The translations under genes were made by a program, and so were the position numbers. DNA of 64,000 nucleotides, from assembly GCA_039583875.1 (NCBI GenBank), contig CM077152.1:14557059-14621058 (forward strand), written 5' to 3'. The DNA comes from Platanthera guangdongensis. Lineage: Eukaryota; Streptophyta; Magnoliopsida; Asparagales; Orchidaceae. Below are positions 23,388-34,489 of the stretch, piece after piece (within the stretch, counting starts at the first letter, position 1; the number at the start of each line of letters is the position of its first letter). The notes beneath the pieces are model-generated. The model made no database searches. It was not told the origin of the DNA and was given only the letters and a program-made list of their open reading frames with translations.

Positions 23388-23401
23388 TTTTGGTCTTCCA
23401 T
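23388..23401 (-). pseudogene. First codons of the interrupted hAT transposase
   Basis: On the minus strand ATGGAAGACCAAAA leads straight into the CACC at 10733 when the gypsy and one TSD copy are removed. This restores an open frame beginning M-E-D-Q-N-T-N that continues to the BED region. The ATG at 23401-23399 is thus the probable start codon, and the gypsy cut the gene inside codon 5. Confidence 0.75.
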
Positions 23402-23663
23402 CTTTCACAAACAGGACCTATAGATTGCAGAGTTAGGTCGGACAATGAAATAAATAACGGCTAAAGAAATCATCAGTCATCACTCATCAGTCATCACAAT
23501 GAACAATTTAAAGAACTCTAAAAGACATGCTCATTTAGAAATTAGAAGAGTCAACAAGACCATAAGATCATCAGTTCATCACTATAGACAAGACACTACA
23601 ATGATAAATCTAGCAATACAAAAATACATTTGTCATGTACTCATGTGTCAATCAAATCATGAT

Positions 23664-26640
23664 TCATGAAACACAATAAGTGATTATATAATGACAAATC
23701 ATATTTCTAATAGTATCTATTTTCTCCTGCGAAAATTGTGTCACTCCATGATAGATCTGCAATAAAACAAAATGGTTAAAATCAATTCAACATAATTATT
23801 ATCAATCTACATGCACTAGACAGTAACGTCACATACCTTTATCAATGATGACATTGGCCTAGTTTTAAGAGCATCAACTATATCAATCATGTAGCACATG
23901 ATATAATAGCCACATTGAATACTATCTGGTTGTTTTGGGCACTACACAGTAACATAAATAAAAAATTGGTAAGTATTTTAATTTTTAATTACAAAGGTTT
24001 AAATTACAATACATACTCATATATACTATACATCTAAAACTTACCGGAATCAACTTTGTAAGTTTTATTTTTAAAAACTGGTACGCTGCTCTTTTGCTAA
24101 ATCTTTTAATGCTCTTCATAAAATAAAAAAGAATAAGTTTATAGCAAAATGTAAACAACTAGGAAAGTAAGTAAATAACACATTATAAACTTACTTTGTA
24201 ATGACATTCTTAATATCATCACGAATGTCATTATTTAAGGGATCAAGCCAATAAACTGTATAATTATTATAATCAATAATACCAACATCCAATGTTCCCT
24301 GTGAAACAAATGAAATAATTAATAACTTAATTAGAATAAAAAATAGTAATAATCATTGATATTTGATACAAAGATTTTTCATACTTACAATCTATTATAG
24401 GGCACAAATAATAAAGAATCTGATTGGAGTTGACTAAGCGTCCTAAGCCTGATTTTTAGATCTTCAACTCGTGTTTTTAAATGTTCTTTGGCATAGTCAT
24501 CATTAATAGCAAAAATGGAATGTGGATTATGAAAATATACACCAGTATTGTATGTAAATTCCTTTAATTGTGAGTCTATGTACCTGCAAAAACATGTAAA
24601 TTCAAAATCAATTTATATATTAATAAAAATTCTTACTTTTATAATATTTGATACTCAGTAGTCAGATGCACAATACTCACCCAATACATGCTAATATGAT
24701 GTTAGCTCCAATCATTTTCATATTTAGAAAATCATACAACTCTGAATTTTCAAAGTACGTACATGTTGATTCAACACTCCCAAATACTGTTGAATCTAAC
24801 ATTAGAGATATTATTTTATCTTCATTCTCCATCTTACTTATAAAACTGGGCAAGATATCAATGAATTCATTTGTAGCCTGTGGAAATAAAAGAATTAATA
24901 TTGTGGAATGTGGACATCAATATTGAATTCATTGATTACATAAAAGTCAAAAAAAAATATTATAAATTATAATACCGTGCAAGCTAATTGTTCATGTCTA
25001 CTCTGACTACTCTCAGGTTCATGTGACCTGGATTCGTACTCCGGCTGAGACTGAGAAACCAAAAAGTAACAAAAATAATTAATTACCTGCGCAACAAAAG
25101 AGAAGACAACATTTCATAAAAGTATAAATATTTAAACATAATAATACTCGTGCAACTGGAAGTGCAGCACTTGTTCCAGTTCTAGCACTAAACATGCGCA
25201 TAAGCTCTTCAATTTGATTCTTCATAGTGCTAATCTCGGCTTGTTGCGCTTCTTCTTTTTGGCTCCATAATTTTTGTTGCGCTTGTTCTCTTTGGATCCA
25301 TAATTCTTGTTGCTCTTGTTCTTTTTGGATCCATAATTCTTGTTGCTGGCTCAATCTTTCTTGTACTATAGCTTCAACATCTTCAATACGAGCTATTGGT
25401 GTTGGTGTCCTATCACTCCGCCTATCATTTTTGAAAAATCTTGTAATGGTGGAAAACTTGTCACCAGCTCTAACTCTGCCCGGATGTTCTTGGCCTAAAA
25501 CAGATGCAAGGATGTCATTTTCTTCCCTGTGACACTGTTTCAGCACTCCGGGACTCTTGCTCGACAACTCGTCCTAAAAAAGTAATAAATATTTGAAGTT
25601 GGAACAGAATTGCAGATACGAAAATATACTTCTCAAGAATATTACTATCGATAATTTACAAATGATGAAATGATTCATTTACACTTACCATTTTAGATGC
25701 CAATTCAGCTGCATCTTTACTAATGTATTCACCCGTCTTTCTTTTATGACGGCTTTCCATAACTCCGCACGTGAAATTGGTGCAGCTTCACCTTGTTCAA
25801 TCTTGACAAAAAATGAAAATAAATTATCATACAAATAATTAAGAAACCAAATTTTAAAATACAAAAAACGGAAGAGAAGTAGAGAGATAATACCATTCTT
25901 TTTTCTAATCCAGAATAACCCATTCTGGAAGTAGTATGAAAGGCCTTTCGTGCTTTTGCTCTCTCAGTATTAACCTTACTTTTCTCCTACAAAAATAAAT
26001 GTGTTAATACTTAATTTGGTTATAAGTTATAAAGTTAAAAAATGATATAACATTGAATTTAATAAGAAGTTAAGAACACAACCATATATTCTGTAGTAGT
26101 GCGATGGTCGACAAAAACTCTCCAGTCTTCGGCAGTAATAAAACTATATTTGACAGGAACATTGTATCGATGCTCCAATCAACATTTTTACATAATTGAC
26201 AAAAAGTTTGGATTTCCAAGTCCTCCACTTTCACCCATGCTTTTCATTATGCCTTGTAATGACCATCAATATTATCAAAAAATATCTGAAAATAATAGAA
26301 AATATCACTTAAAAAGTAACTAAACACCAAAGATATGTAATCACTAATCACTCATAAGTCATAACAAGGTTACGTACATTTAATTCTGCTCATATGTGAT
26401 CTTTAATTTGTTTATCAACATCCCTCCATGCAACATATGTAATTGGCACATAACACTTCACAAGAGATCTCATCAAACTCATCAATTTAATTGTTTCAGG
26501 ACCGGGAATAATGCGGCCATCATCACGGAAAGAAATAATAAGCTTCCTCCCCTCTAGCCTAAGCTTATTCAGTTCATTTATTTTTGTGAAGCCTCTTGTT
26601 GACCTCGATGAAGCTCCCTTGTCCTACATTTTCCTGTAAA
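23664..26640 (-). pseudogene. PTTA (En/Spm-type plant transposase) and ULP1 protease gene, broken
   Basis: The minus-strand exons read, right to left: GFTKINELNKLRLEGRK and GPETIKLM (26410-26620); YNVPVKYSFITAEDW (26100-26180); RAKARKAFHTTSRMGYSG (25930-25990); a block ending in a Gln/Glu-rich coiled coil (25150-25567, WIQKEQEQQELWIQ); then an ULP1-type cysteine protease with His in EHWMLV, Asp in VYWLDPLNN (24200-24300) and Cys in QCGYYIMCYM (about 23895-23930). The tail ITQ..EKIDTIRNM ends at 23664. The first blocks match plant transposase Ptta/En/Spm. ULP1-like enzymes cleave SUMO-type conjugates; what it does in transposition is unknown. A one-base loss between the His and Asp blocks breaks the frame. 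Small GT-AG introns separate the exons. Confidence 0.75.
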
Positions 26641-27096
26641 ACCCTAAAAAAAACTAACCATACAAAAAACCTAAACAAAATTCATACAAAACCGCAATGA
26701 TATTGAGCAACTAGTTATTAGTTAGTAGTTAGTAGTTACTACTTACTACCACACAATGTTTATACATGTATAAATGTATAAATGTATAAATGTTTAACAA
26801 GGTTCCTAAGGAGGTTTAGACATGTATAAATGTATAATAATAATAAACACACAATGCTTAGCAAAGAGCAAAGAGATCAAAAGTTCAAAAACCGAGAAAA
26901 GGTATTAAGAAATAGTATACCTAAGTGAGAATATTAGTTTTGTCGAAGAAGAATCGTTCGAAGCAAAGGAGAGCAGCAACTTGAACAAAATCGCCTTTAG
27001 GGTTTCTCGCAAAGCGCAGGGACTGTAAAAAGAAGAACCAAAAACACGGGGAAACAAAAGATTTTTACGGCTCACGGTTAAAAAAAGATAGAGACG
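26641..27096. other. Leader region of the PTTA-ULP1 gene
   Basis: This is AT-rich, with 'gttagtagttag' and 'tgtataaatg' short tandem repeats (26705-26840). It is the presumed promoter and 5' untranslated region of the minus-strand gene. No ORF is seen. Confidence 0.5.
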
Positions 27097-27546
27097 ATGC
27101 GGTTTCTATATAAACCGCAGTCTATACTACATTCCACTGCGGTTATTATACCAACCGCAGTCTATTCTCTGAAAGGAATCGACTGCGGTTTGAAAATAAC
27201 CGCAGTCTATATTACATTCCACTGCGGTTATTGTACCAACCGCAGTCTATTCTCTGGAAGGAATAGACTGCGGTTGGTATAATAACCGCAGTCGATATGA
27301 GAATGGACTGCGGTTTATACAACCGCAGTCTATTCTCTGGAAGGAATGGACTGCGGTTTGAAAAGAACCACAGTCGGTGTGAGAATGGACTGCGGTTTAT
27401 ACAATACCCGCAGTTTATAGTAGCATAGACTGCGGTTTATATCACAACCGCAGTCTATTCTACACTACACTGCGGTTATTGTACAAACCGCAGTATATTC
27501 TCGGTTTCATACAATAGACTGCGGTTTATATATAAACCGCAGTCTA
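27097..27546. repeat. Subterminal palindrome array, right (about 11 copies)
   Basis: Eleven palindromes of the same GACTGCGGTT-N-AACCGCAGTC design as the left array, with spacers such as TATTCTCTGGAAGGAAT instead of TATAGTATACAT. The array ends about 90 bp from the right terminus. The left array starts about 140 bp from its terminus. Confidence 0.85.
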
Positions 27547-27635
27547 TTCCCATATTTTTTGTAAAAAAAAAAGGCGCCAAACGCCTTGTTTACAATTGGG
27601 CGCCGTGACGCCTAGGCGACGCCATGACAAGAATG

Positions 27636-27905
27636 GTCGTGGGGGATGACATTGATCGGGGGGTGAGATTGATCTAGGACGGCGGCATTGGTCGGTAACG
27701 ACGACATTGGTCGAGGGCGTCGACATTGGTCGAGGGCGTCGACATTGATTGGGGGCGGCGGCGGCATTGAACGGCGGCGGCGACATTGATTGGGGGGAAT
27801 GAAATGGCATGGGGGAGGTGACAATTGGCATGGGGGGCGACATTTGTCATGAAAGAAACATCTATCGAGGGGGGTGACATTCGTTGTATGTTAATAATAG
27901 TGTGG
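27636..27905. repeat. G-rich minisatellite, right part
   Basis: Degenerate units of GACATTGGTCGGGGGCG type continue the array that precedes the giant hAT. The first eight bases are the right target duplication GTCGTGGG. Minus-strand ORFs here are a by-product of the repeat. Confidence 0.7.
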
Positions 27906-28330
27906 GTATATACCATCTGATTCTTGCTAAGTTCCCCCTCCCTCATGTTTGTATATGTCAATCATTGTGCAGGTACATACCATATAATAACGCCCAAACT
28001 CGATTATTATAGCTACAGAAAATCATGCCCACCCTCAACACTCTCTATTGCATTGGATGAAGTCCTAGAATTGATTATTTTTCAAGTGTAGGGTGGAGGC
28101 CAACTCCTTCCGCCACAAATGGAAAACTAAAGACAAAATTAACATTAGGATAATAAAGATATATTGATTACATTACAAAAAAGCATAGAAGGAAGTTTTA
28201 ACTTTAACAAACAGAGATTAGTTTTTTCATCAAATTAAGATGGGATTATAAGTTATAACAACCATAAGAAATATTGCAGAAATTAACAGCTCGCAAAGTG
28301 CAAACAATAATGGGTGAAAAAGATTGAGCT
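27906..28330. other. No gene recognised
   Basis: AT-rich sequence without repeats or coding signal. Confidence 0.5.
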
Positions 28331-28478
28331 TCAGGCACCGGGGTTCAAGCAAGACCTCAGCCACAACTCATGGGATATGGAAAACAGTGAAGCCAATGCA
28401 GTGAGAGTGAATGACTGAGCAAAGGATGGAAGGAGCAAATCAATGTCTTCTGCATAACAGACCTACAGGTGGCCCTGT
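28331..28478 (-). pseudogene. Terminal exon-like fragment of an unidentified host gene
   Basis: A splice acceptor (TTGTAATTACAG) at 28479 precedes a frame reading YAEDIDLLLPSFAQSF and HELWLRSCLNPGA, ending in TGA at 28331-28333. One TAG falls in the frame at about codon 4. The composition looks like real protein and the acceptor is good, but I do not recognise the family and no upstream exon is visible. It may be a decayed last exon. Confidence 0.3.
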
Positions 28479-28964
28479 AATTACAAACAAATTGCGATCC
28501 CAAAAGGACAATACATCAAATAACCACGCCAATTAGAGTGTCATTAATCATTATTAGCAGTGTTATATATTCTCTCCCAATGGACGTCCGACTCATCAAA
28601 TAATTAGTTTGAGATTTTAGGATTTTCTGTTAATAATGATTTACTAAAAGTCAAATAGGATTTTCTAATAACAACACTCAAATAACCATGGCAATTAATA
28701 TTACTACCACACTCGTCCCATGTTCACTACCTCAAAGATTTTGTGATGGCTGAATTAGATTTTGTGATGGCTGGGATGAGAAGTTACTAACGCTTAAAAT
28801 AAATAGATCTGTAAAATTTCGATTAAAATTTATTTTTTTTTAATTTGAATAATTCACTAATAATAAATAACAATATATATTTTTGAATAATATTTTTTAA
28901 AAGTTAATAGTCAGTTAATTATAATAGTAATATATATTTAAATAAATTGTATATAATTAAATTC
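28479..28964. other. No gene recognised
   Basis: AT-rich sequence with no coding signal. Confidence 0.5.
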
Positions 28965-29124
28965 AAAATCAAATTCAAGCCTCGATCATAATTCGAATCC
29001 AGAATTTCGGGATGAATCCAAATCTTAATTCAAATATTCTAACGAATCCAAATCTCTGCATTTTAAGACAAATTTGAATTTAATTAGAGAGCTATTCTAT
29101 TCGGTTCATGAACACCTCTAAATT
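28965..29124. repeat. Second copy of the dispersed repeat seen at 1-172
   Basis: The blocks 'gaatccaaatc', 'gagagctatt' and 'catgaacacctcta' align with the window start. The right end near 29124 resembles a hAT-type terminus. No matching left terminus was found. Confidence 0.4.
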
Positions 29125-29368
29125 GGGGACATACATACGAATATGAGACTAATGATTTAGAGGATATTCTTGAAAGCGGACAGAAAATTGTTCATTCAAG
29201 CAGATCTAGCTTAAATATACTTTCAAGATAAAAACTAGAGTAAGGGCTTCCATTGAAATAGGAAAACTTCCCGGCAAAACCGCAGAACCTTTACCAGGGT
29301 TGTCTCGGACGAGGTCGGAGAGCAGTTGCAACAGCAAAGAGAAGAAAAGCAGCCAAATCTTATTATTA

Positions 29369-29775
29369 GGCGATTGTTAACCGCAACCAGTAATTGGCTA
29401 GTCGCACCCCAAAATCTCCCAATTTTTCGCGCCTTTTTGAAATACGCCTTGTACATGCAATTTCAGGAAAAGTGTTCAACACGAAAGTTGTAGATATCGA
29501 CGAGATCTACAACTTTCGTGTTGAACACTTTTCCTGAAATTGAATGTACAAGGCGTATTTCGAAAAGGCGCAAAACCTGGGCATATTTTCAAAGTACGCC
29601 TTGTACATGCATTTTTAGGAAAAGTGATCGACACGAAAGTTGTCGATATCTACAACTTTCGTGTTGAACACTTTTCCTGATATTGCATGTACAAGACGTA
29701 TTTCGAAAAGGCGCGAAAAATTGGGAGATTTTGGGGTGCGACTAGCAAAATAACGGGTTGCGGTTAACAATCACC
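29369..29775. mobile_element. Foldback MITE, copy 1 (407 bp, 8-bp TSD)
   Basis: Ends are GGCGATTGTTAACCGCAACC and its near-inverse. They are flanked by the perfect direct repeat TATTATTA (29361-29368, 29776-29783). The inside consists of nested inverted repeats: CTTGTACATGCA and AGGAAAAGTGTTCAACACGA blocks recur in both orientations, giving several long hairpins. There is no coding sequence. The 8-bp duplication suggests mobilisation by a hAT transposase. A second copy lies at 48750-49164. Confidence 0.85.
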
Positions 29776-29783
29776 TATTATTA

Positions 29784-30263
29784 TCCTTTCTACTGCAAAA
29801 GAGTACTTTAAATGTCAATGATAACCAGTAATCTTATGAACTCTATGACATCTTCTTTCACTTTCTTTTCATTAATGCTTGAGAGCTAAGCAAGAGGCGG
29901 CAAAGTTTTTGTATACAGATATGGGACTGGTGATTGTGCCACGATTTTTTTAAGGCAGTTTAACAATTTGAAAGCCTGAGAAGATCGCATTCATACATAA
30001 ATTGGAGAGGAAATGTCGAAATAAGGTCTTTGATTCTGAAACATGATTGGAACCACCAGGACGGACGAGGGAAATGCGAGCAATTTTTTGGACAAGGAAA
30101 TGTTAAAATTGCAAGGAGATCTCGGAATCCCCATAATGTTTACAAATCCGAGGTTGACAAAACTATGACACCTTTGTTTTCTTTTGAATAATACCTTCCT
30201 ACATTAATGAAGAAGATGAAATTGGATAAAAGTAACCCGAGATTGATCCAAGTGACACAAAGC
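29784..30263. other. No gene recognised
   Basis: Ordinary AT-rich intergenic sequence downstream of the host metallo-hydrolase gene. Confidence 0.5.
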
Positions 30264-30600
30264 CCAAGATTACAACAACAATATAACCCATATAGTCTCC
30301 CCAATCATTGGGGGTATGGGCAGAGGAAGATTGGAAACAGACCTAATCTTTGACACTATGCACAAAGTGGCTTCTCTCATAGGAGACAGACCTAACATTT
30401 GACAATAAATGCACAAAGTGGCTGCTCACAGATACCACTGAAATAGTGGCCCCTATACCGTCGCGTTTGCTGCGGAATCATGCCCTCAAATCAAAGCTAA
30501 AGACATCAGAGAGGGCAGACCCAAGAATCCATTTTGATTTCAGTGGTATCTGCGAGCAGTCATTTTGTGCATTTATTGTCAAAGGTTAGGTCTTTGCAAA
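30264..30600. repeat. Left arm of a large inverted repeat
   Basis: This segment is the inverse of 32285-32406 joined to 38776-38927. It includes the blocks CCCATATAGTCTCCCCAAT, GACAATAAATGCACAAAGTGG and CAGATACCACTGAAATAGTGG. A smaller foldback of about 55-bp arms lies within 30389-30598. The outer end carries an ACAACAACAA tract. The class is unresolved; a retroposon pair in opposite orientation is one possibility. Confidence 0.65.
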
Positions 30601-31523
30601 CCTTCCAAATTGATGTTTGCATGCATCTGATTTATCATCTTGAGAGTTTTGATTGTGAAATTTTTGATGTTGTTCAACAATGAATGAATTGTAACTTGCA
30701 TGAGAATTTGACACATTTACAACAACAATAATCATTTTTATCCTCTATGCGTGTGATGTAAAAGCAAAACAAAATGGATGAGATAAGAAAAATTGCTCTG
30801 GAGAATAGTACTCACCTCAGAGGGCAAGTGAAGACGTCAAAATCTCAAGAGACGTCCCTGGCCGCGGCTCAAGTACACGCGCATCTGGAAGCTCCTTCGT
30901 CAAAAATTCCTGAAATGATAATTAGAAAGACACGGTTCAAGCGGAAAACATACCAAGATGTTATATATCAACTCATTCTGTAGTTGAAACATAAACATTA
31001 TCCAACATGTGTACACATCATATATTAGCTTCAGTAAGGCTCTATTCTATGGAGAGGTTGAACTTAGCCATATTTTGACGACACAAACCTTGAACGATTC
31101 TACGGTCCCCTTTGAACGAACAATGCTCGAGAGAATTCCTTTACTATTGAGATCGCCATTCTTCATAGGAACAATGTACCTAGAAATGAAGTAAACAGGG
31201 TGATCAGAGTTGCTTATATACGATGCTGACTGACTAACAAAATCAACAATGTCTACTTTGCCTGAAGTAGCTTTGCAAGATGAACTGCATCTTCTTGACC
31301 AGATACCACGGTGAAGAATGGAAGCAACTGTTTAATGACCGGCATGATGATTATATCCGCAGTATATTTTTGTAGAAAAAGCTTGTCGTCTACACAGTGT
31401 GGTTCGTAGTAAAGTTTTAGACCACTTCTCCTTGATGTGATGATGTACCTGCCAGTCAATTGTCCGATCAAATACACTTACAAGCACGAGGAATGCACGG
31501 CCATTAGTACCCTTGCATGAGTA

Positions 31524-32346
31524 CTAAATTAATATTTTCATAGTAAAATACTGAATGGTCAACAAAAAAGAGTTCAGCATCCTACGGTATACAACGGATG
31601 ATAATGGTGATGATGTTTGTTTCCATGATTTTTCACCATCAAACTCCACCCAACGAGCCATACTAGAAACTTCTTCGAAATTGCGATAGTGATGCAACTC
31701 CAGTTGATTCCTAATGGAATAGTGTAACCCGTGCAGGTAACGAGATACGAACATCATTTCACCCTCTTGAATATCTAATCTAGATTGAAGGACTAGAAAT
31801 TCTCTAGTGTACTCATCAACCGACAAAACTCTTTGTTGTAGATTTTGAAATCTACGACATAAAGTGTGGAGGTAATCAGGAGAGACATATTGTTTCCGCA
31901 GCTCTAATTTGAACTCAACCCAAGTAGTGATTGGAGGCAACCACAACTTATCTCTCGTGCGTTGAAGTTGTTTCCACCATTCTAAGGCGGGTCCCTTAAG
32001 TCTACGGATCACATACTCGATTTGTCTACTTAAAAGGACATGACTTCGACTCAAACGATTCTATGTTATGACACCAATCTAAGCATTCATCAGGTCCTAC
32101 TCGTCCGTAAAAATCACTCGGGTGTGTGTGCTCAAAGCTTTTAGAATTAGTGTTCTCTTCTTGCAATACGTGATTTATATTAGGGAGAGACGCTACCATT
32201 TTTGTTAATTTTTTAATTCGAGCATTTAATTGTGCAAGGTCGATGCTCTGGATGCTGAATGAAGGAAGCATGGTTATGTGCACATAAATCAAAATGGATT
32301 CTTGGGTCTGCCCTTTTTGATGTCTTTGCTTTTGATTTAAGGGCAT
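31524..32346 (-). pseudogene. Ty3-gypsy gag fragment
   Basis: Two adjoining frames (32026-32346 and 31524-32054) read as one gag: a short coiled region, FYGRVGPDECLDWCHNIE, then RLKGPALEWWKQLQRTR, WVEFKLELRKQYVSPDY and VDEYTREFLVLQSRL. These are the landmarks of the retrotransposon gag domain of plant gypsy elements. A break separates the frames near 32040. Protease and later genes are absent. It lies in an intron of the metallo-hydrolase gene, between the arms of the inverted repeat. Confidence 0.75.
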
Positions 32347-32401
32347 GATTCTGCAACAAACGTGACGGTATAGGGGACCACTATTTCAGTGGTATCTGTG
32401 A
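32285..32401. repeat. Right arm of the inverted repeat, inner part
   Basis: The inverse of about 30430-30530. The arm continues after the solo LTR at 38781-38927, which shows that the solo LTR entered this repeat. Confidence 0.65.
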
Positions 32402-32639
32402 GCAGCTGAAAGTCTTTATTTCAAGGTAGCTTACAACCTAGGGGGTGAATAGGTTGTATGACTGAAATTGTTAGATTTTAATTTTATCTTTCTTTGTACT
32501 TAGTGTGTTGGTAAAAATTTACTTTCAAGTACCTGCACAAAGAAAACAACACAGAAAAGCACAAACACATTTATAGTGGTTCCCTAAATTTGGGTACATC
32601 GACTATCCCCCATTTGTCAACTTCCTGTTAGTCAAGGCT

Positions 32640-33020
32640 CTTCTCCAAATCACTGCTCCAAAGAGCTTACACCTCAGATCTCTCAGGATCTCTCAGTCTC
32701 CTCCAAGACCTACAACTCAGCCACAAGGGCCTATAACTCAGTGATCACCAGATCACCTACCTCAGGCCAAAGACCCTACACTCAGGCTGGGAGGACAGCC
32801 CTACCTCAGATCCACTAGGGATCCTACCTCAGACCCAAAGGTCCTACACTCAGCTCAGTGATCAATTGACCACCTACCTCAGACTTGAAACCAAGTCCTA
32901 CAGCTCGGATCCAGTTGGATCCTACAACTCAGAGGGCTTCACTCTCCTACACCTCAGACAATAATGCCCTACCTCAGGCTCAGAAAGCCCTACAATTCAG
33001 ATCCAGTTGGATCCTACAAG
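32640..33020. repeat. CTACCTCAGA imperfect tandem repeats in the solo LTR
   Basis: Blocks 'cctac(a/c)(c/a)ctcag' recur about every 20-45 bp with varying inserts such as GGATCCA and TGATCACC. There is no coding meaning. Confidence 0.7.
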
Positions 33021-33739
33021 AATGTAATAGATTTATATCTATCACAGAGAAATTTTTCTGTGACAGCCCCTTGAGCTGAGTTATCTCAGCTTAAACTTTC
33101 TTCACAGCTACAAGGTTCTTGAGCTGGAAGTAACTAGCAGTAAACTGCTTCACTTTCTCTTCCTTTACAGGACAAAGACACCCACTTTATTCTTTCTTCT
33201 TTTCAGCTACAGAAGTGGATCTTCAGTTTTGAGCTTGCTGATCTAAGAGACAACTTTTCGGCAGAAACTTCTTCCTAGTTTCTGCTTCTCCTTCAGAAGG
33301 AAGACCTTTTGAACTTGCTGATGGAGGTGAAGATGACACCAGCTAACTTGTCGTCTTTTCCTCAGAGGTTATTCTCTGATCTTGCTGATGTCGATGAAGA
33401 AGACACACAACCAACTGAACTTTCTGGTTCTTGCAGCAATGGCGAGAAAGATGAAGTCCAGCCACAACCTTTTTGAAAATGATAAAGCCCTAAAAAATTG
33501 TTGTCATCTTCCCCACACTCTTCCTTTTGTAGTTCGCCGATCAACGGCTCTTAGAAATCAGTGGGGCCCACTTGCAGCATCCAGCTGCACCTAAGAAGAA
33601 GACGTACAGTAGCTTCACGGCAAGGTTTGGCGTGTTCTTTAGCTTCTCCGTACTTGATTTGAAATTAGTTGACTGTCGATTTTGCAGATTTTGTTGACAT
33701 CAGCACCTGTGGACTGAGCCAAAATCGTGCATCAGTAGT

Positions 33740-34274
33740 ATATGCGTTGAGTGAATGAGCTTCACTCAACACCAAAGTATTTAGACAATTCTGTCTATCT
33801 AGGCATTGACAGCGTTGAGTATTTCTGCATGTCTGACGTTGAGAGCGTTGAGTGAGCACACTTCACTCAACATCTTGAGTGCAGCCCTTTTAAGCGTCGA
33901 GTGCGTTGAGTAACCACGACTCATTCAACGTTTTCTGCTTTAGCTAGATTTTCTGAGTCATGGCGTTGAGAGCGTTGAGTAAGCATGTCTCACTCAACGC
34001 TTTCTGTCTTAGCCAGATTTTTTGCTCTTTGGCGTTGAGTAAGTAAACCTCACTCAACGCATTTGAAATTAGTCAAATATCTGCACAACTTTTCTATGGC
34101 TTTGACTAACATGGCAATACTCAACGAATATAGAGTATGACGTTGAGTGAGTGATACTCACTCAACGCCTATGAACTTACCATTTTTTGTTCATTTCCTC
34201 TTAGGCTTTTACTGCGTCAGCATGTCTCACAACCTTTTGTTGTATGACGTTGAGTGAGTTGACTTCACTCAACG
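33740..34274. repeat. TTGAGTGA hairpin array in the solo LTR
   Basis: At least seven inverted pairs of GTTGAGTGA and TCACTCAAC lie here, each with a loop of 5-15 bases. One more pair follows the nested hAT at about 38550-38576, confirming that the two LTR parts belong together. Confidence 0.85.
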
Positions 34275-34489
34275 CCTGTAGACAGTGGCGGAACTAGGAT
34301 TTTGAAGCCGCACGGACACAATCTAAGTACCGTCAATTCGGGGGGGGCAGCGCACCTTGAGCGGGGGTTCGGGGGTAGCGCCCCGAAATTTTTTTTTTGC
34401 AAAGATTTATTTTTAAAGAAAATATTGAACACAATATTACAATCAAAAATTGAACAAATATACAAAAGAAAGGTTTAGATCTGAAAAAC

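Larger units (their letters stand above)
7022..27635 (-). mobile_element. Giant hAT-type transposon with PTTA-ULP1 gene and hAT transposase
   Basis: The element begins CATTCTTGTC (7022-7031) and ends with the exact inverse GACAAGAATG (27626-27635). It is flanked by a perfect 8-bp direct repeat GTCGTGGG (7014-7021 and 27636-27643), the target-site length of the hAT superfamily. Next to both ends are GC-rich stretches with the GCCTAGGCG motif, then arrays of short palindromes. Two minus-strand genes lie inside: a PTTA-ULP1 type gene (26640 to 23664) and, about 260 bp further on, a BED/DUF659/hAT transposase gene starting at 23401. A 12.65-kb gypsy element (10739-23387) interrupts the second gene, so the element was about 8 kb before that. 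Both genes carry frameshifts, so this copy is probably dead. Caution: the flanking minisatellite contains related units, so part of the TSD match could come from the array. Confidence 0.8.
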
